From Pirellulales bacterium (lineage in GTDB: Bacteria; Planctomycetota; Planctomycetia; Pirellulales; Lacipirellulaceae), in contig JAHBXQ010000002.1 in assembly GCA_019636345.1 (NCBI GenBank), forward strand, positions 124,001-188,000: 64,000 nucleotides of DNA. Reading direction: 5' to 3'. Shown piece after piece: positions 46,270-55,491 of this stretch. Under the pieces are notes generated by a model. The model was not told where the DNA came from, searched no databases, and saw only the letters and a list, made by a program, of their open reading frames with translations. The position numbers were made by a program, and so were the translations under genes. Numbering within the stretch: position 1 is the stretch's first letter; each line of letters begins with the position of its first letter.

Positions 46270-46611
46270 ATGGCCGACGACATCAAAGAAACCTCCTCGC
46301 CAGCCAAGGGCGAGCAAGCGCAACCCCAGCGGGTGCAGGTCGACGACTCGACGGCCACGGCATGCTACGCCAACTTCTGCCGCGTGACGGGCACCCCCGA
46401 GGAGCTCATCATCGATTTCGGCCTCAACAGCCAGCCGTTCGGCGTTCCCACCGAGCCGGTCAAAGTGACCGAGCGAATCGTCACGAACTACTTCACGGCC
46501 AAGCGGCTGCTGCACGCCTTGCACCTGTCGGTGCAGCGGCACGAGCAGACCTTCGGCGTGCTTGAGGTCGACGTCAACAAGCGCGTCGTCGCCAAGCCGC
46601 CTCAGGCCTGA
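46270..46611 (+). CDS. DUF3467-family protein
   Basis: 113 residues from the ATG at 46270 with AGGAG 7 nt upstream; an earlier ATG is in frame but lacks such a site. The core VQVDDSTATACYANFCRVTG, then PEELIIDFGLNSQPFG, RIVTNYFTAKRLLHALHLSV and FGVLEVDVNKRV match DUF3467, a small conserved protein of unknown function common in planctomycetes. A polar N-terminal tail precedes the domain. It is convergent with the TPR gene. Confidence 0.82.
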   Translation: MADDIKETSSPAKGEQAQPQRVQVDDSTATACYANFCRVTGTPEELIIDFGLNSQPFGVPTEPVKVTERIVTNYFTAKRLLHALHLSVQRHEQTFGVLEVDVNKRVVAKPPQA

Positions 46612-46669
46612 GGCGGCAAGCAAGTTCAGCTCAAGTGCAAGGCGCCAATGCGAGCGGCGCCGCGCGGTT

Positions 46670-47005
46670 CTAGCGCTGGCTGAGCATCCGGCTCCGCTCC
46701 ATCGCCTCTTCGGCGAGGCGAATGTACCCCGTTTCGCCCGTTCCGGCGTAGGCGCGCTGGAACGTAACGCTCATCGCGGTGAAGCTGAACGGGTCGTTCG
46801 GCTCGAGTTCGCACACCCGTTGGGCATGGCGGACCGCCTCCTCGTGCCGACCGAGCCGCTGCAGCACCACCGCCAAGGCGGCGTGGGCCAAGGCGTAAGT
46901 CTCGTCGACCTCCAGCGTCTCGGCAAGCTTGGCGGCGGCGGCCTCGAGATCGCCAGCGGCTTTCAGGCGATCGGCTTCGTCGTACAGGGCGACCACGTCG
47001 GCCAT
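46670..47005 (-). CDS. Small tetratricopeptide-repeat protein
   Basis: 111 residues forming about three TPR units: ALYDEADRLKAAGDLEAAAAKLAETLEVD, YALAHAALAVVLQRLGRHEEAVRHAQRVCELEP, then a further helix pair. A good AAGGA lies 8 nt upstream of the ATG. It probably serves as a protein-interaction adaptor; partner unknown. No signal peptide. Confidence 0.82.
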   Translation of the reverse strand: MADVVALYDEADRLKAAGDLEAAAAKLAETLEVDETYALAHAALAVVLQRLGRHEEAVRHAQRVCELEPNDPFSFTAMSVTFQRAYAGTGETGYIRLAEEAMERSRMLSQR

Positions 47006-47315
47006 GGGGGAGTTCCTTAAGCGAGCCGCATGCGTGCGGCGGTGAAACGATCGAGTTTACCCGGCGCTTGCCGCTCCGGGGACCCCCATTGCTAGCTGCC
47101 CGTCGTCCCGGTGCGGGACGCCGCGGCGCCGTTGTTGCGCCTCGGGCTCACCCGCTACGACCGATTTGACCGATAACACCGCCAGCGGCCTGGAAAGGAC
47201 TGGCCTTGCTGGAAATACGCTGGATTCGTATTCCGGCACCCTTGCCTGCACGACGCACGGGCGCCCCCGCACCGCTCGCGACGCTTGGCAGACGCTTAGC
47301 GAAGGACCCACAAGC

Positions 47316-48167
47316 GTGAGCATTCACCCCGCCGCCGTCGTCAGTCCCCAGGCCATTGTGCACTCCGGCGTCGAGATCGGCCCGTTCTGCGTCGTCGAAC
47401 CCGGCGCCGTCGTCGGCCAGAATTGTCGGCTTTTCTCCGGTGCCGTGGTGAAGACGGGGGTCACCCTGGGCCGCGACGTGACGGTTTGCGAAGGCGCCGT
47501 CGTCGGCGGCGGTCCGCAGCATCTCTCGCCCCCGGAGCCTCCCGGACGGGTGGTCGTCGGCGAACGGTGCACGCTGCGCGAGAACGTCACCGTGCACCGG
47601 TCGATATTTACGACGGGAGAAACCCGCATCGGCCACGACTGCTATCTCATGGCTGGGGCGCACGTGGCCCATGACGCCAAAGTGGGCAACCACGTCATCC
47701 TCACCAACAACGTCCTGTTGGGCGGTCACGTTCAGGTCGGCGACCGAGCGTGTCTGGGCGGCGGCGTGGCAGTCCATCAGCACTGCCGCGTGGGTCGACT
47801 GGCGATGATCGGCGGCTGCGCCCGGATCGTCCAAGACGTCCCTCCGTTCGTGCTCACCGATGGCGACTCGGGGCTGATCGTAGGGCTCAATCGGGTCGGG
47901 ATCCGTCGCGCGGGGATCGACCGCGACGAGGCGCTCCAACTCAAGGAAGCCTACCGTCTGATCTATCGCCGCGGGCTGTCGTTCGACGAAGTGGTCGCCG
48001 CGCTCCAGCAGCAGTACCCCGCGGGCCCGGCGGCCGAATTCGCCGAGTTCTTTCAGGACAGTCGCCGCGGGTTCGTCCAAGAACGCCGCAGCCCGCCTCG
48101 CATGGCGATCAAGCTCCACCCGGCCGCCGACGAAGAGACGGTCGAATCGAAGCGGCTCGTGGGCTAA
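47316..48167 (+). CDS. lpxA: LpxA-like acyl-ACP--UDP-N-acetylglucosamine O-acyltransferase
   Basis: Left-handed beta-helix acyltransferase opening lipid A synthesis. 283 residues from a GTG with AAGGA upstream. Hexapeptide repeats run from IHPAAVVSPQAIVHSGVEIG, and the catalytic-His region reads AHVAHDAKVGNHVILTNNV (LpxA His125 equivalent). The helical C-terminus (EALQLKEAYRLIYRRGLSFDEVVAAL) is LpxA-specific. LpxA of E. coli has 262 residues; this is longer at the C-terminus. With glmS and kdsB it makes an LPS-precursor neighbourhood. It is convergent with glmS (17-bp gap). Confidence 0.9.
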   Translation: MSIHPAAVVSPQAIVHSGVEIGPFCVVEPGAVVGQNCRLFSGAVVKTGVTLGRDVTVCEGAVVGGGPQHLSPPEPPGRVVVGERCTLRENVTVHRSIFTTGETRIGHDCYLMAGAHVAHDAKVGNHVILTNNVLLGGHVQVGDRACLGGGVAVHQHCRVGRLAMIGGCARIVQDVPPFVLTDGDSGLIVGLNRVGIRRAGIDRDEALQLKEAYRLIYRRGLSFDEVVAALQQQYPAGPAAEFAEFFQDSRRGFVQERRSPPRMAIKLHPAADEETVESKRLVG

Positions 48168-48184
48168 GCGATCCCCGACGCTCG

Positions 48185-50050
48185 CTACTCGACCGTGACG
48201 CTCTTCGCCAAGTTACGGGGCTTGTCGACGTCGCAGCCGCGCAAGACCGCGATGTGGTACGCCAAGAGTTGCAGCGGCACGGCGGCGACGATCGGCTGCA
48301 GGAAGTCGGCCGCGGCGGGAATCTCGATCACGTCGTCGGCCAACTGGGCCGCCTCGTCGTCCCCTTCCTCGACGACTGCAATGACCGGGCCGCCGCGGGC
48401 CTTGATCTCTTCGAGATTCGCCATGACTTTGTCATACACCCCGCCTCGCGGGACGAGGAACACGCTAGGCGTATGCTCGTCGACCAGGGCGATCGGCCCG
48501 TGCTTCATCTCGGCGGCCGGGTAGCCCTCGGCGTGGATGTAGCTGATTTCCTTGAGCTTCAGCGCCCCTTCGAGCGCCGTGGGGAAATTGTAAAGTCGCC
48601 CCAGGTACAGAAAGTTGTTCGCGTGGGCGTACTTGGCGGCGATCTGCCGACAGGCGTTGTTCGTGGCCAGGGCTCGCTCGACCAACTCGGGGAGCCCCTG
48701 CAGATCGTCGATGATCCGCAGTCCCGCCTCGTAGCTCAGGTGATGCAGGCGGCCGAAGTGGAGCGCCAACAGGGCCATGACGACGCACTGCGAGGTGTAC
48801 GCCTTGGTGCTGGCGACCCCGATCTCCGCCCCCGCATGGAGGTAGATCCCCCCGTCCGCCTCGCGCGCGATCGTGCTCCCCACGACGTTGCAGATCGCCA
48901 AGGTCATGTGCCCTTTGCGCTTCATCTCGCGCATGGCGGCCAGCGTGTCGATCGTCTCGCCGCTTTGCGTGATGGCGAACAGCAGCGTGCTGGGCGACAG
49001 CGGCGGATTGCGGTAGCGCAGCTCGCTGGCGTACTCGACCTCGACGGGGATGCGGGCCAGGGCCTCGATCATGTACTCCCCCACCAGCGCCGAATGCCAA
49101 CTCGTGCCGCACGCCGTCAGCACGAACCGATCGATCGATCGCAACCGCCGCGGCGTGAGATTGAGTCCGCCGAACTTGGCGGTCGCCGCGTCGAAGTCGA
49201 GTCGTCCGCGCAGCGCGTTGCGAACCGTTTCGGGCTGCTCGAAGATCTCCTTGAGCATGTAGTGGGGGAACTCGCCCAGTTCCACGTCGTCGGCCGTGAT
49301 CTCAAGCAGCTTGACTTTGTGGGCGACGTCCCCCTGGTCGCGGTGGATCACCCGCAGGGTCTCGGCGGTGACGACCGCGATCTCGTGATCGGCAAGATAG
49401 ACGATCTTGTCGGTGTGGCCGGCCAGGGGCGAACCGTCGCTGGCGATGAACTGCTCGCCGTCGCCGACGCCGATCACCAGCGGGCTTCCCAGGCGGGCGG
49501 CGATGACCGCCTCGGGGAACTGCCGAAAGACGATCGCCAGGCCGTACGTCCCCCGCAGTTGAGCCAGCGCGTTCTGCACCGCGGCGACGAGCCGGGCGTA
49601 GGGGTCGAGCTCGTCGCTGACCTCGTCCCCCAGTTGTGCAAGCTCATGAACGATCAACTGAGCGACGACCTCGCTGTCGGTCGCCGAGCGGAATTCGTAA
49701 CCCTGGGCGATCAAGTGCTCTTTGATGGGACGAAAGTTTTCGATGACCCCGTTGTGCACCAGGGCCAGCACGTCTCCCCCCCCTAGGTGCGGGTGGGCGT
49801 TCACGTCGGTCGCCGGGCCGTGCGTCGCCCAGCGAGTATGGCCGACGCCGGTCGTGCCAGTCGGCTTGGTCCGCTTGACCAGGGCAGCCAGCTCCTCGAC
49901 CCGGCCGCTGGTCTTGTTGACGTGAAGCCGGCCCTCGTCGAGCGTGACGATCCCGGCGCTGTCGTAGCCGCGATACTCGAGCCGCCGCAAACCTGACAAC
50001 AGGAAGCTCGACGCTCGTTTCGAGCCGACGTAGCCGACAATTCCGCACAT
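48185..50050 (-). CDS. glmS: Glutamine--fructose-6-phosphate aminotransferase
   Basis: First step of hexosamine synthesis, feeding peptidoglycan and lipid A. 621 residues starting MCGIVGYVGSKRASSFLLSG (nucleophile Cys2), with GVGHTRWATHGPATDVNAHP in the glutaminase domain and two SIS domains (CGTSWHSALVGEYMIE, ITQSGETIDTLAAMREMK, IGVASTKAYTSQ, ISYIHAEGYPAAEMKHGP), ending LAKSVTVE. A longer in-frame reading starts far upstream and is rejected because Cys2 must be N-terminal. No glmS ribozyme-like leader was recognised. Confidence 0.97.
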   Translation of the reverse strand: MCGIVGYVGSKRASSFLLSGLRRLEYRGYDSAGIVTLDEGRLHVNKTSGRVEELAALVKRTKPTGTTGVGHTRWATHGPATDVNAHPHLGGGDVLALVHNGVIENFRPIKEHLIAQGYEFRSATDSEVVAQLIVHELAQLGDEVSDELDPYARLVAAVQNALAQLRGTYGLAIVFRQFPEAVIAARLGSPLVIGVGDGEQFIASDGSPLAGHTDKIVYLADHEIAVVTAETLRVIHRDQGDVAHKVKLLEITADDVELGEFPHYMLKEIFEQPETVRNALRGRLDFDAATAKFGGLNLTPRRLRSIDRFVLTACGTSWHSALVGEYMIEALARIPVEVEYASELRYRNPPLSPSTLLFAITQSGETIDTLAAMREMKRKGHMTLAICNVVGSTIAREADGGIYLHAGAEIGVASTKAYTSQCVVMALLALHFGRLHHLSYEAGLRIIDDLQGLPELVERALATNNACRQIAAKYAHANNFLYLGRLYNFPTALEGALKLKEISYIHAEGYPAAEMKHGPIALVDEHTPSVFLVPRGGVYDKVMANLEEIKARGGPVIAVVEEGDDEAAQLADDVIEIPAAADFLQPIVAAVPLQLLAYHIAVLRGCDVDKPRNLAKSVTVE

Positions 50051-50348
50051 GGCGCTGGTGTCCCCCGCGTGTTCAAACTCCGTCGACGCTAGCAGCGGCG
50101 ATGCGCTCGTTGGCGCCCCCTCGGAATAGTAGCATCCCGAAGGACGTCGGCCTACGCGGAAAGGAGGCGAGGAAACTGGCGGAAGCGGGAGAGCGGAAGG
50201 GGGGCGTAAGAGCGCCCAGGGGCGGTTGTTTGCTCCTTCTCCCCGGCGCACCTGCTCTGGCGAGTTCTCGCGGGCGCGCGGTATTCTCCCTCCCCCGCCG
50301 TCGACTCGGAGGATGTCGACACCCGTTGAGATGCGAAGGAACGCTGCC

Positions 50349-51116
50349 ATGGAATCGGCTGCCGCCGCCCGTTGTGCTTTGATCATCCCCGCCCGCCGCG
50401 CCTCGACTCGGCTGGCCGACAAAATGCTGCTTCGCGAGACCGGCAAGACGGTCTTGCAACACACCTGGGAAGTCGCTCGACAGGCCCAGCGGCCGGACGT
50501 GGTGCTCATCGCCACGGACGACGAGGAAATCGCCCGCGAGGCCCGGCGGTTCGGCGCCGAGGTCCTCATGACCAGCCCCGCCTGCGCCAGCGGCACCGAC
50601 CGCGTCGCCGAGGCCGCCCGGCAACTCCCCCGGGCCGAAATCCTGGTCAACCTGCAAGGGGACGAGCCCGACATGGACCCGCGGGCGATCGACCGCGTCA
50701 TTGCCAAGCTCGAGCGCAACCCGGCCGCAGGCATGTCGACCGCCGCGGCGCCGCTCCGCACGCGCGAGCAACTCGACGACCCGGCCTGCGTGAAGGTGAC
50801 GTTCGACCACGCGGGCCGAGCCCTCTACTTCAGCCGTAGCGCGATCCCGCACCCTCGCGAGTGGAGCGACGCGCTGCTTACGGCCGAGCCGCCGACGTTC
50901 TACCTCCACCTGGGAATCTACGCCTATCGCCGGCTGCTGTTGGAGCGGATTACTTCGCTCCCCGTGAGCTGCCTCGAGTCGGTCGAGAAGCTCGAACAGC
51001 TCCGCGTGCTCGAGTGCGGCGAGACGATCCTTGTGGCTCCGGTCGACCACGCTTGCCGCGGGATCGACACCCCCGGCGACTATGCGGACTTCGTCGCCCG
51101 CCGCAAAGCGGCTTGA
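50349..51116 (+). CDS. kdsB: 3-deoxy-manno-octulosonate cytidylyltransferase
   Basis: Activates Kdo as CMP-Kdo for LPS core assembly. 255 residues from the ATG at 50349 with AAGGA 8 nt upstream: ALIIPARRASTRLADKML, VVLIATDDEEIAREARRFGAE, MTSPACASGTDRVAEAAR, LVNLQGDEPDMDP, YFSRSAIPHPRE, YLHLGIYAYRR and GIDTPGDY. All nucleotide- and Kdo-binding segments are intact. It supports a Gram-negative-type outer membrane. It is divergent from glmS. Confidence 0.95.
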   Translation: MESAAAARCALIIPARRASTRLADKMLLRETGKTVLQHTWEVARQAQRPDVVLIATDDEEIAREARRFGAEVLMTSPACASGTDRVAEAARQLPRAEILVNLQGDEPDMDPRAIDRVIAKLERNPAAGMSTAAAPLRTREQLDDPACVKVTFDHAGRALYFSRSAIPHPREWSDALLTAEPPTFYLHLGIYAYRRLLLERITSLPVSCLESVEKLEQLRVLECGETILVAPVDHACRGIDTPGDYADFVARRKAA

Positions 51117-51123
51117 CAGGTCG

Positions 51124-53040
51124 TCACGGCTTGCCTCGCCGCAGCAGCCGCCAACGTTCGGCCCACTGCTCGACGGGCGCGTAATTCGCCTCGATCCACG
51201 CGGCCGTGGCCTCGCAGTATCCTGCGCCGAAATCAGCTTGGCCGTACTCCTCAAGACGCCGCGGGGCGACGACGATCCAGTCGGGCGGACGGGCCGCAAG
51301 GTCGGCGAGCATCGCCTCCTCGCCGAAGTGGATCACCTCCGGCGGCATCCAGGTGAGGTAGCGGGTGCTCGACGGGCGACGGGCGAGGTAGTTGAGCATC
51401 ACCCCCTCGGGGAGCACCGCGAGCGTCTCGCCGGGCGCGACGCGCTCGGCGACGAGTTGCGCCGCGTACGCCGTCGACGCGGCTGAGGCGCCGGCGTAGA
51501 AGCGGTCCCCCGGAACGAGCCCGAGTTCGACCTCGCGGCTGACGTGCGTCGACTGCTCAAGTTGGTAGTGGGCTAAGTAAGCCGCCATCAGCGGTGCGGC
51601 AAGCCACGGCAACGCCGCGGCCCAGGTTCTGCGGCCTTCGCTGTTCCGCGGGGCCCAGTCGAAGATCGCAAGCACCGCCGCGGCCAAGGCGGGGAACGCA
51701 AGCGCGAAGCCGTAGTGCGTCACCCGCGCGAACAGCACGATCTTTGCGAGCAGCGCGAGGGCGAAGACGCACCACGCGATCCTGCGGGCCGCGGTTGCCG
51801 CCGCTTCGTGCGTCGTTTGGCCGCCGCCGGATCGTGCTCGAAGTTGCGCTAGAGCGACGCCCTGCCACGTCCCCAGCACGAGAAGCCACGCCGGCAAGGC
51901 GCGCTCGACGAGCGGCCAGTCGAATCCGACCGTCAGGCTGGCGCCGCCCGCGAGCGTGCCGAGAGCCAGCGCCGCCGCCCGCATTCGCCAAACTCCTCCT
52001 TGGGCGGCTGGGATTGCTGCGCAGCGCAGTTCTTTCGGCCCAAACCGGCGGCCTACGAGATACGCCGCCCCGAGCGTCTGCACCCCCAGCAGCAGGCTCA
52101 CGGCAAGTTGTTCGCAACTCGCCGCAAGGTCGTACGTCCCCAGGCAGCGGCGGTAGAAGTCGAGCTGGCGAATCTCGCTGTCGGCCGCCATGCGCCACGC
52201 AGCCGTCGTGTGAGCGACCGCCTCCGACCACGGCATGGCCGCGGCAAGCCATGCGGTTGCCGCCAGCGCCACGCCTGCGGCTGACAGCGCCGCCACGCCT
52301 GTCGCGAGGACAAGGCGCCGCACCGGCGTCCCTCGGGCGATCCCCTGGAGGACCGCACTGGCGACGACCCCCGCGCCGGCGGCCAGGGCCAACTCCGGCT
52401 TCGTCAACAACGTCCCGCCGACACACGCCCCCGCGGCAACCACGGCGGGCCAACCCCAGTCGTCGATCCGCCATGCGGCGGCCAACGCGAGCAAGGCCAA
52501 CAGCAAGCCGTGCGTCATCTCGTGCGAGTACGGCGTGATGAAGTTGTAATTGGCGACGCTCGCGTAGTTGCCGAATCCCAGCAGCAGCGGCAGCAGCGCG
52601 GTCGCCGCGACGGCCGCTCCGCGCGAGGCGATCCGCAACAGCAACCGAGACGCGACGAATGCCGTCGCGGCGAAGATCGCCAGATTCGCCGTCATGAGCG
52701 TCCCGAGGCTTGTGCCAAACCAGCGGAACCACAGCGAGTTGAGATACGGCGACAACGGCCCGTTGAAGTAGGCCACGTCGCGATAGAGGACCTCTCCCTC
52801 GGCCAGCCGCCACGGCACGTACAGCTCTCGTCCGAAGTCGATCAGCGGATCGAGCCCGGTCCGCCAACATTGGACCGCCGGGACGATCGCTAGCGCGACC
52901 AGCAGGGCGCCAGGCCAGCTGCGACGAGCCGCGCGACGGCAAACGTCGCCCCAACCGGTTTGTGCGCCGGAAGATGGACGGCGGCGCAGGGCGCTCCGCA
53001 GGCGATCGACGAACGAGCGAGGGACGGCGGCAGTCGTCAT
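51124..53040 (-). CDS. Polytopic membrane protein, glycosyltransferase-39-like
   Basis: 638 residues with about eleven hydrophobic helices and a periplasmic C-terminal domain of about 150 residues. Near the N-terminus it has DFGRELYVPWRLAEGEVLYR followed by YFNGPLSPYLNSLWFRWFG, the Asp-containing first loop pattern of PMT/GT39-type polyprenol-dependent transferases. It probably transfers a sugar from a lipid carrier. Acceptor and sugar are unknown. It is convergent with kdsB (7-bp gap). The start at 53040 is chosen as the first ATG consistent with the family. Confidence 0.7.
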   Translation of the reverse strand: MTTAAVPRSFVDRLRSALRRRPSSGAQTGWGDVCRRAARRSWPGALLVALAIVPAVQCWRTGLDPLIDFGRELYVPWRLAEGEVLYRDVAYFNGPLSPYLNSLWFRWFGTSLGTLMTANLAIFAATAFVASRLLLRIASRGAAVAATALLPLLLGFGNYASVANYNFITPYSHEMTHGLLLALLALAAAWRIDDWGWPAVVAAGACVGGTLLTKPELALAAGAGVVASAVLQGIARGTPVRRLVLATGVAALSAAGVALAATAWLAAAMPWSEAVAHTTAAWRMAADSEIRQLDFYRRCLGTYDLAASCEQLAVSLLLGVQTLGAAYLVGRRFGPKELRCAAIPAAQGGVWRMRAAALALGTLAGGASLTVGFDWPLVERALPAWLLVLGTWQGVALAQLRARSGGGQTTHEAAATAARRIAWCVFALALLAKIVLFARVTHYGFALAFPALAAAVLAIFDWAPRNSEGRRTWAAALPWLAAPLMAAYLAHYQLEQSTHVSREVELGLVPGDRFYAGASAASTAYAAQLVAERVAPGETLAVLPEGVMLNYLARRPSSTRYLTWMPPEVIHFGEEAMLADLAARPPDWIVVAPRRLEEYGQADFGAGYCEATAAWIEANYAPVEQWAERWRLLRRGKP

Positions 53041-53194
53041 ACGAAGCGTCGTGCAAACTCGGCAGAGCAGGGCAGGGCCGTGCAATCGGCACAGGGAAGA
53101 ATAGCTCACGCCCCGGATCAACGACGGCGCCGCCGGCAGAGTCGGTACAATCGGGGAGCCAGTCCTGCCGTCCAGGCGGTCGCGACGCCGTTGT

Positions 53195-53947
53195 TCAGAG
53201 CTTCGGGGACCGAAACAAACGCAGGGGGAGCGCCCCGACGCTTTCCGGCCACGCCACGGCCGCCACGTAGCCGGGCGCGGGGGCGAGCAGAGCGACCTGC
53301 CACTGCGTTCCGCCGATCGCCGGGGGAAGCTCGACCAGTCGCCGCTGTTCTCCCGCCGCATGAATGCGCACGGCGTCGAGACCCACGACGATCCCGCAAC
53401 CAGCGGCCTTGAGCGCCGCCTCCTTGCAGGTCCAGTCCTCGAAGAGCTTCATGAGTCGCGCCGCGTCGTCCGCCAGGGTCGCCCACTCCGCGGCGTCCGC
53501 AGGGGCGAGCGTCTTGCGCGCGAACCCTTCCGGCGAGGCAAGCGGGCGCACTTCCTCGATGTCGACCCCCACCGGTCCCGTGGCCGTCACCGCGACCAAG
53601 CCCCACGCACCAGCGTGCGAACAGTTGAATTCCATCCGCGGCGGCACTTGCGGGCTCAGCAACACAGGTTTGCCTTGCGGCTGGCGGGCGAACTGCAACT
53701 CCGCGGGCTCCACGCCAATGTAGCGCGACAAGATAATTCGCAACGTCCCCCGCACGACAATCGCCTGATCTCGCTTGGCGTGGTTGCGGAGCCGGCCGTA
53801 TTGCTCGAGCTCGTCCGCCGATAGCAGCTCGCCGGCGTGCGACGCATTGGCTTCGGCGCCGGCGGCGACGAGCCACAGATCGACCCCGTCCGCGCGGGCG
53901 AGCAGGAGGTCCGACGACGCCGGCAGCCACGTGCATGGTTCGTTCAT
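53195..53947 (-). CDS. 4'-phosphopantetheinyl transferase (Sfp/HetI type)
   Basis: Transfers phosphopantetheine from CoA to carrier proteins. 250 residues with LRIILSRYIGVEPAEL, FNCSHAGAWGLVAVT, GPVGVDIEEVRP (Mg-binding Asp/Glu) and DWTCKEAALKAAGCGI, the W-T-x-K-E-A motif. The Sfp-like pseudo-dimer length suggests broad specificity for ACP, PCP or polyketide carriers rather than an AcpS. Divergent from the small YjfB-like gene. Confidence 0.92.
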   Translation of the reverse strand: MNEPCTWLPASSDLLLARADGVDLWLVAAGAEANASHAGELLSADELEQYGRLRNHAKRDQAIVVRGTLRIILSRYIGVEPAELQFARQPQGKPVLLSPQVPPRMEFNCSHAGAWGLVAVTATGPVGVDIEEVRPLASPEGFARKTLAPADAAEWATLADDAARLMKLFEDWTCKEAALKAAGCGIVVGLDAVRIHAAGEQRRLVELPPAIGGTQWQVALLAPAPGYVAAVAWPESVGALPLRLFRSPKL

Positions 53948-54215
53948 CGTCGGTTCATCCTACGACTGATCTGCTCGGGAACCTCGGCGGCACGACGGGC
54001 ACGACGACGGTGTCATCGTCTCGGTCTTGCCGTGCCGGTTGCGGCGTGGCGGCGATCCCGAGCGACAGCAGCCGGTCGAAACGACCGAAGGTATCGCGCA
54101 GGGGGGATTTACCGGGGGGCGGAGGGCGGAAAAAACTCGCTGCGGCGGACTTTGCTTGGGGCGGCTCCGTTGCGGCGACCAATAACAGAGTACCCCTTTC
54201 CTCGGAGCGCCCGTC

Positions 54216-54416
54216 ATGTGTTCTGCCGATTGCGCGATCGAAGCCGTGCTCAGCGCCCAGGCCTCGGCGGTGCACCAGCAAATCGGCTACGCCCTGGCGG
54301 CCAAGTCGCTCGAAGCCGCCAAGGCGCAAGGGGCCGCCGTCTCCCAAATGCTGGCGTCCGCCGCCCAAATCGGCAAGGCTGTGGACAAGGGAGCGCAGCT
54401 CGACGCGATCGCCTGA
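54216..54416 (+). CDS. Small YjfB-like helical protein
   Basis: 66 residues, almost entirely amphipathic helix (ASAVHQQIGYALAAKSLEAA, AVSQMLASAAQIGKAVDKG), resembling the putative motility protein YjfB family. Role unknown. GGAG lies 8 nt upstream. It has two Cys at the N-terminus (MCSADC). Confidence 0.6.
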   Translation: MCSADCAIEAVLSAQASAVHQQIGYALAAKSLEAAKAQGAAVSQMLASAAQIGKAVDKGAQLDAIA

Positions 54417-54526
54417 GCGATCACGCCGCCGCACGATTTCGCTGAGCCGCACTGGAGCCAAGCGACCCGTCGCGGTATCCTCCCCCCGTGCGGAGACTTC
54501 TCTTTCGCCCTCGGAACGATCGGAAC

Positions 54527-55093
54527 ATGCCGAGCGACTCCAGCAATCGGGCGGCCCAGGCCGAGCAGTGGCTCGCCGACCATGGCGAAGCGTTGCTCGC
54601 TTACGCCGTCCGACGCACCCCGGATCTGCACACGGCCGAGGACATGGTCCAGGAGACCTTGGCCGCCGCGGTCGTGGCGATCGCCAGCTTCGAGGGGGAT
54701 TCGACCCTGCTCACTTGGCTGACGGCGATCCTGCGGCGAAAGATCGCGGATTTCTACCGCAAACGGTCGCGAGAGGTTCCCGTCGCGGGGGACGAGGAGC
54801 GGCTCGAGTGGTTCGCCGACGATGGCCATTGGCGGGCCTCTCCGGGCGAGTGGGGGGGCGACCCCGCGGCGACCGCCGAGGCGGCCGAGTTCCAGGAGGC
54901 CCTGGCCCGCTGCCTCGGCCGGCTGGGCCCGACCCTGCGCAGCGCGTTTCAATTGCGGGTCCTCGACGAGTCGACCACCGAAGAAACCTGTAGCATTTTG
55001 GGCATTTCGCCGACGAACCTTTCGGTTCGCCTGACCCGGGCCCGGTTGACGCTGCGCGAATGTCTCGAGCGGACCTGGTTCGGCAGTTCCTGA
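54527..55093 (+). CDS. ECF-type RNA polymerase sigma factor
   Basis: 188 residues from the ATG at 54527. Region 2 runs ALLAYAVRRTPDLHTAEDMVQETLAAA, then STLLTWLTAILRRKIADFYR; region 4 runs ALARCLGRLGPTLRSAFQLR, STTEETCSILGISPTNLSVRL, RARLTLRECLE. No region 3, as expected for ECF factors. The next gene, overlapping by one base (TGATG), encodes a zinc-binding anti-sigma, so the pair is a stress-response module. The signal is unknown. Confidence 0.9.
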   Translation: MPSDSSNRAAQAEQWLADHGEALLAYAVRRTPDLHTAEDMVQETLAAAVVAIASFEGDSTLLTWLTAILRRKIADFYRKRSREVPVAGDEERLEWFADDGHWRASPGEWGGDPAATAEAAEFQEALARCLGRLGPTLRSAFQLRVLDESTTEETCSILGISPTNLSVRLTRARLTLRECLERTWFGSS

Positions 55094-55416
55094 TGCGGCT
55101 TGCTCGCCTCCGGGTGAAAGGATCGACCTTCGTGTCGCAGCAGAAACACTGGCGAAACTTCTCTGCCCTGGGGTGCGAAGACGCCGCCCGGTTGGCGTCG
55201 GAGTCGCACGACCGGCGGCTCACGCTCGTCGAGCGGCTGGCGCTGCGGCTCCACCTGGCGGCCTGCGCGGCTTGCCGTCGAATGCGCAGCCAGTTGGCCG
55301 CCGTCGAAAAGGCGGCCCGGCGACTCGCGGGCAAGTCCCCGCTGACCAGCGAGGAATCGGCCGCCGCCCGAGACAGAATCGCCGCGGGATTGCGCAATCG
55401 GCTCGGCGATCAGTAA
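55093..55416 (+). CDS. Zinc-finger anti-sigma factor (ZAS)
   Basis: 107 residues from the ATG overlapping the sigma stop (TGATG). The motif is Cys28, His54, Cys58, Cys61 (LHLAACAACRRM), the HxxxCxxC zinc site of ZAS anti-sigma factors. No transmembrane segment, so it is a soluble regulator, possibly redox-sensing through its Cys. An N-terminally longer frame would overlap the sigma gene by 34 bases and is less likely. Confidence 0.85.
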   Translation: MRLARLRVKGSTFVSQQKHWRNFSALGCEDAARLASESHDRRLTLVERLALRLHLAACAACRRMRSQLAAVEKAARRLAGKSPLTSEESAAARDRIAAGLRNRLGDQ

Positions 55417-55491
55417 TGTCCAGTTTGGGTCATCGGCTCGGCTGAACTACGACAGGGCGATTCTCCCCGTCGCGGCCTCCCCAAGCGCCCG

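Noticed and set aside
50051-50348. glmS ribozyme in the glmS leader
   Set aside because: I could not recognise the conserved ribozyme core, and this riboswitch is typical of Firmicutes.
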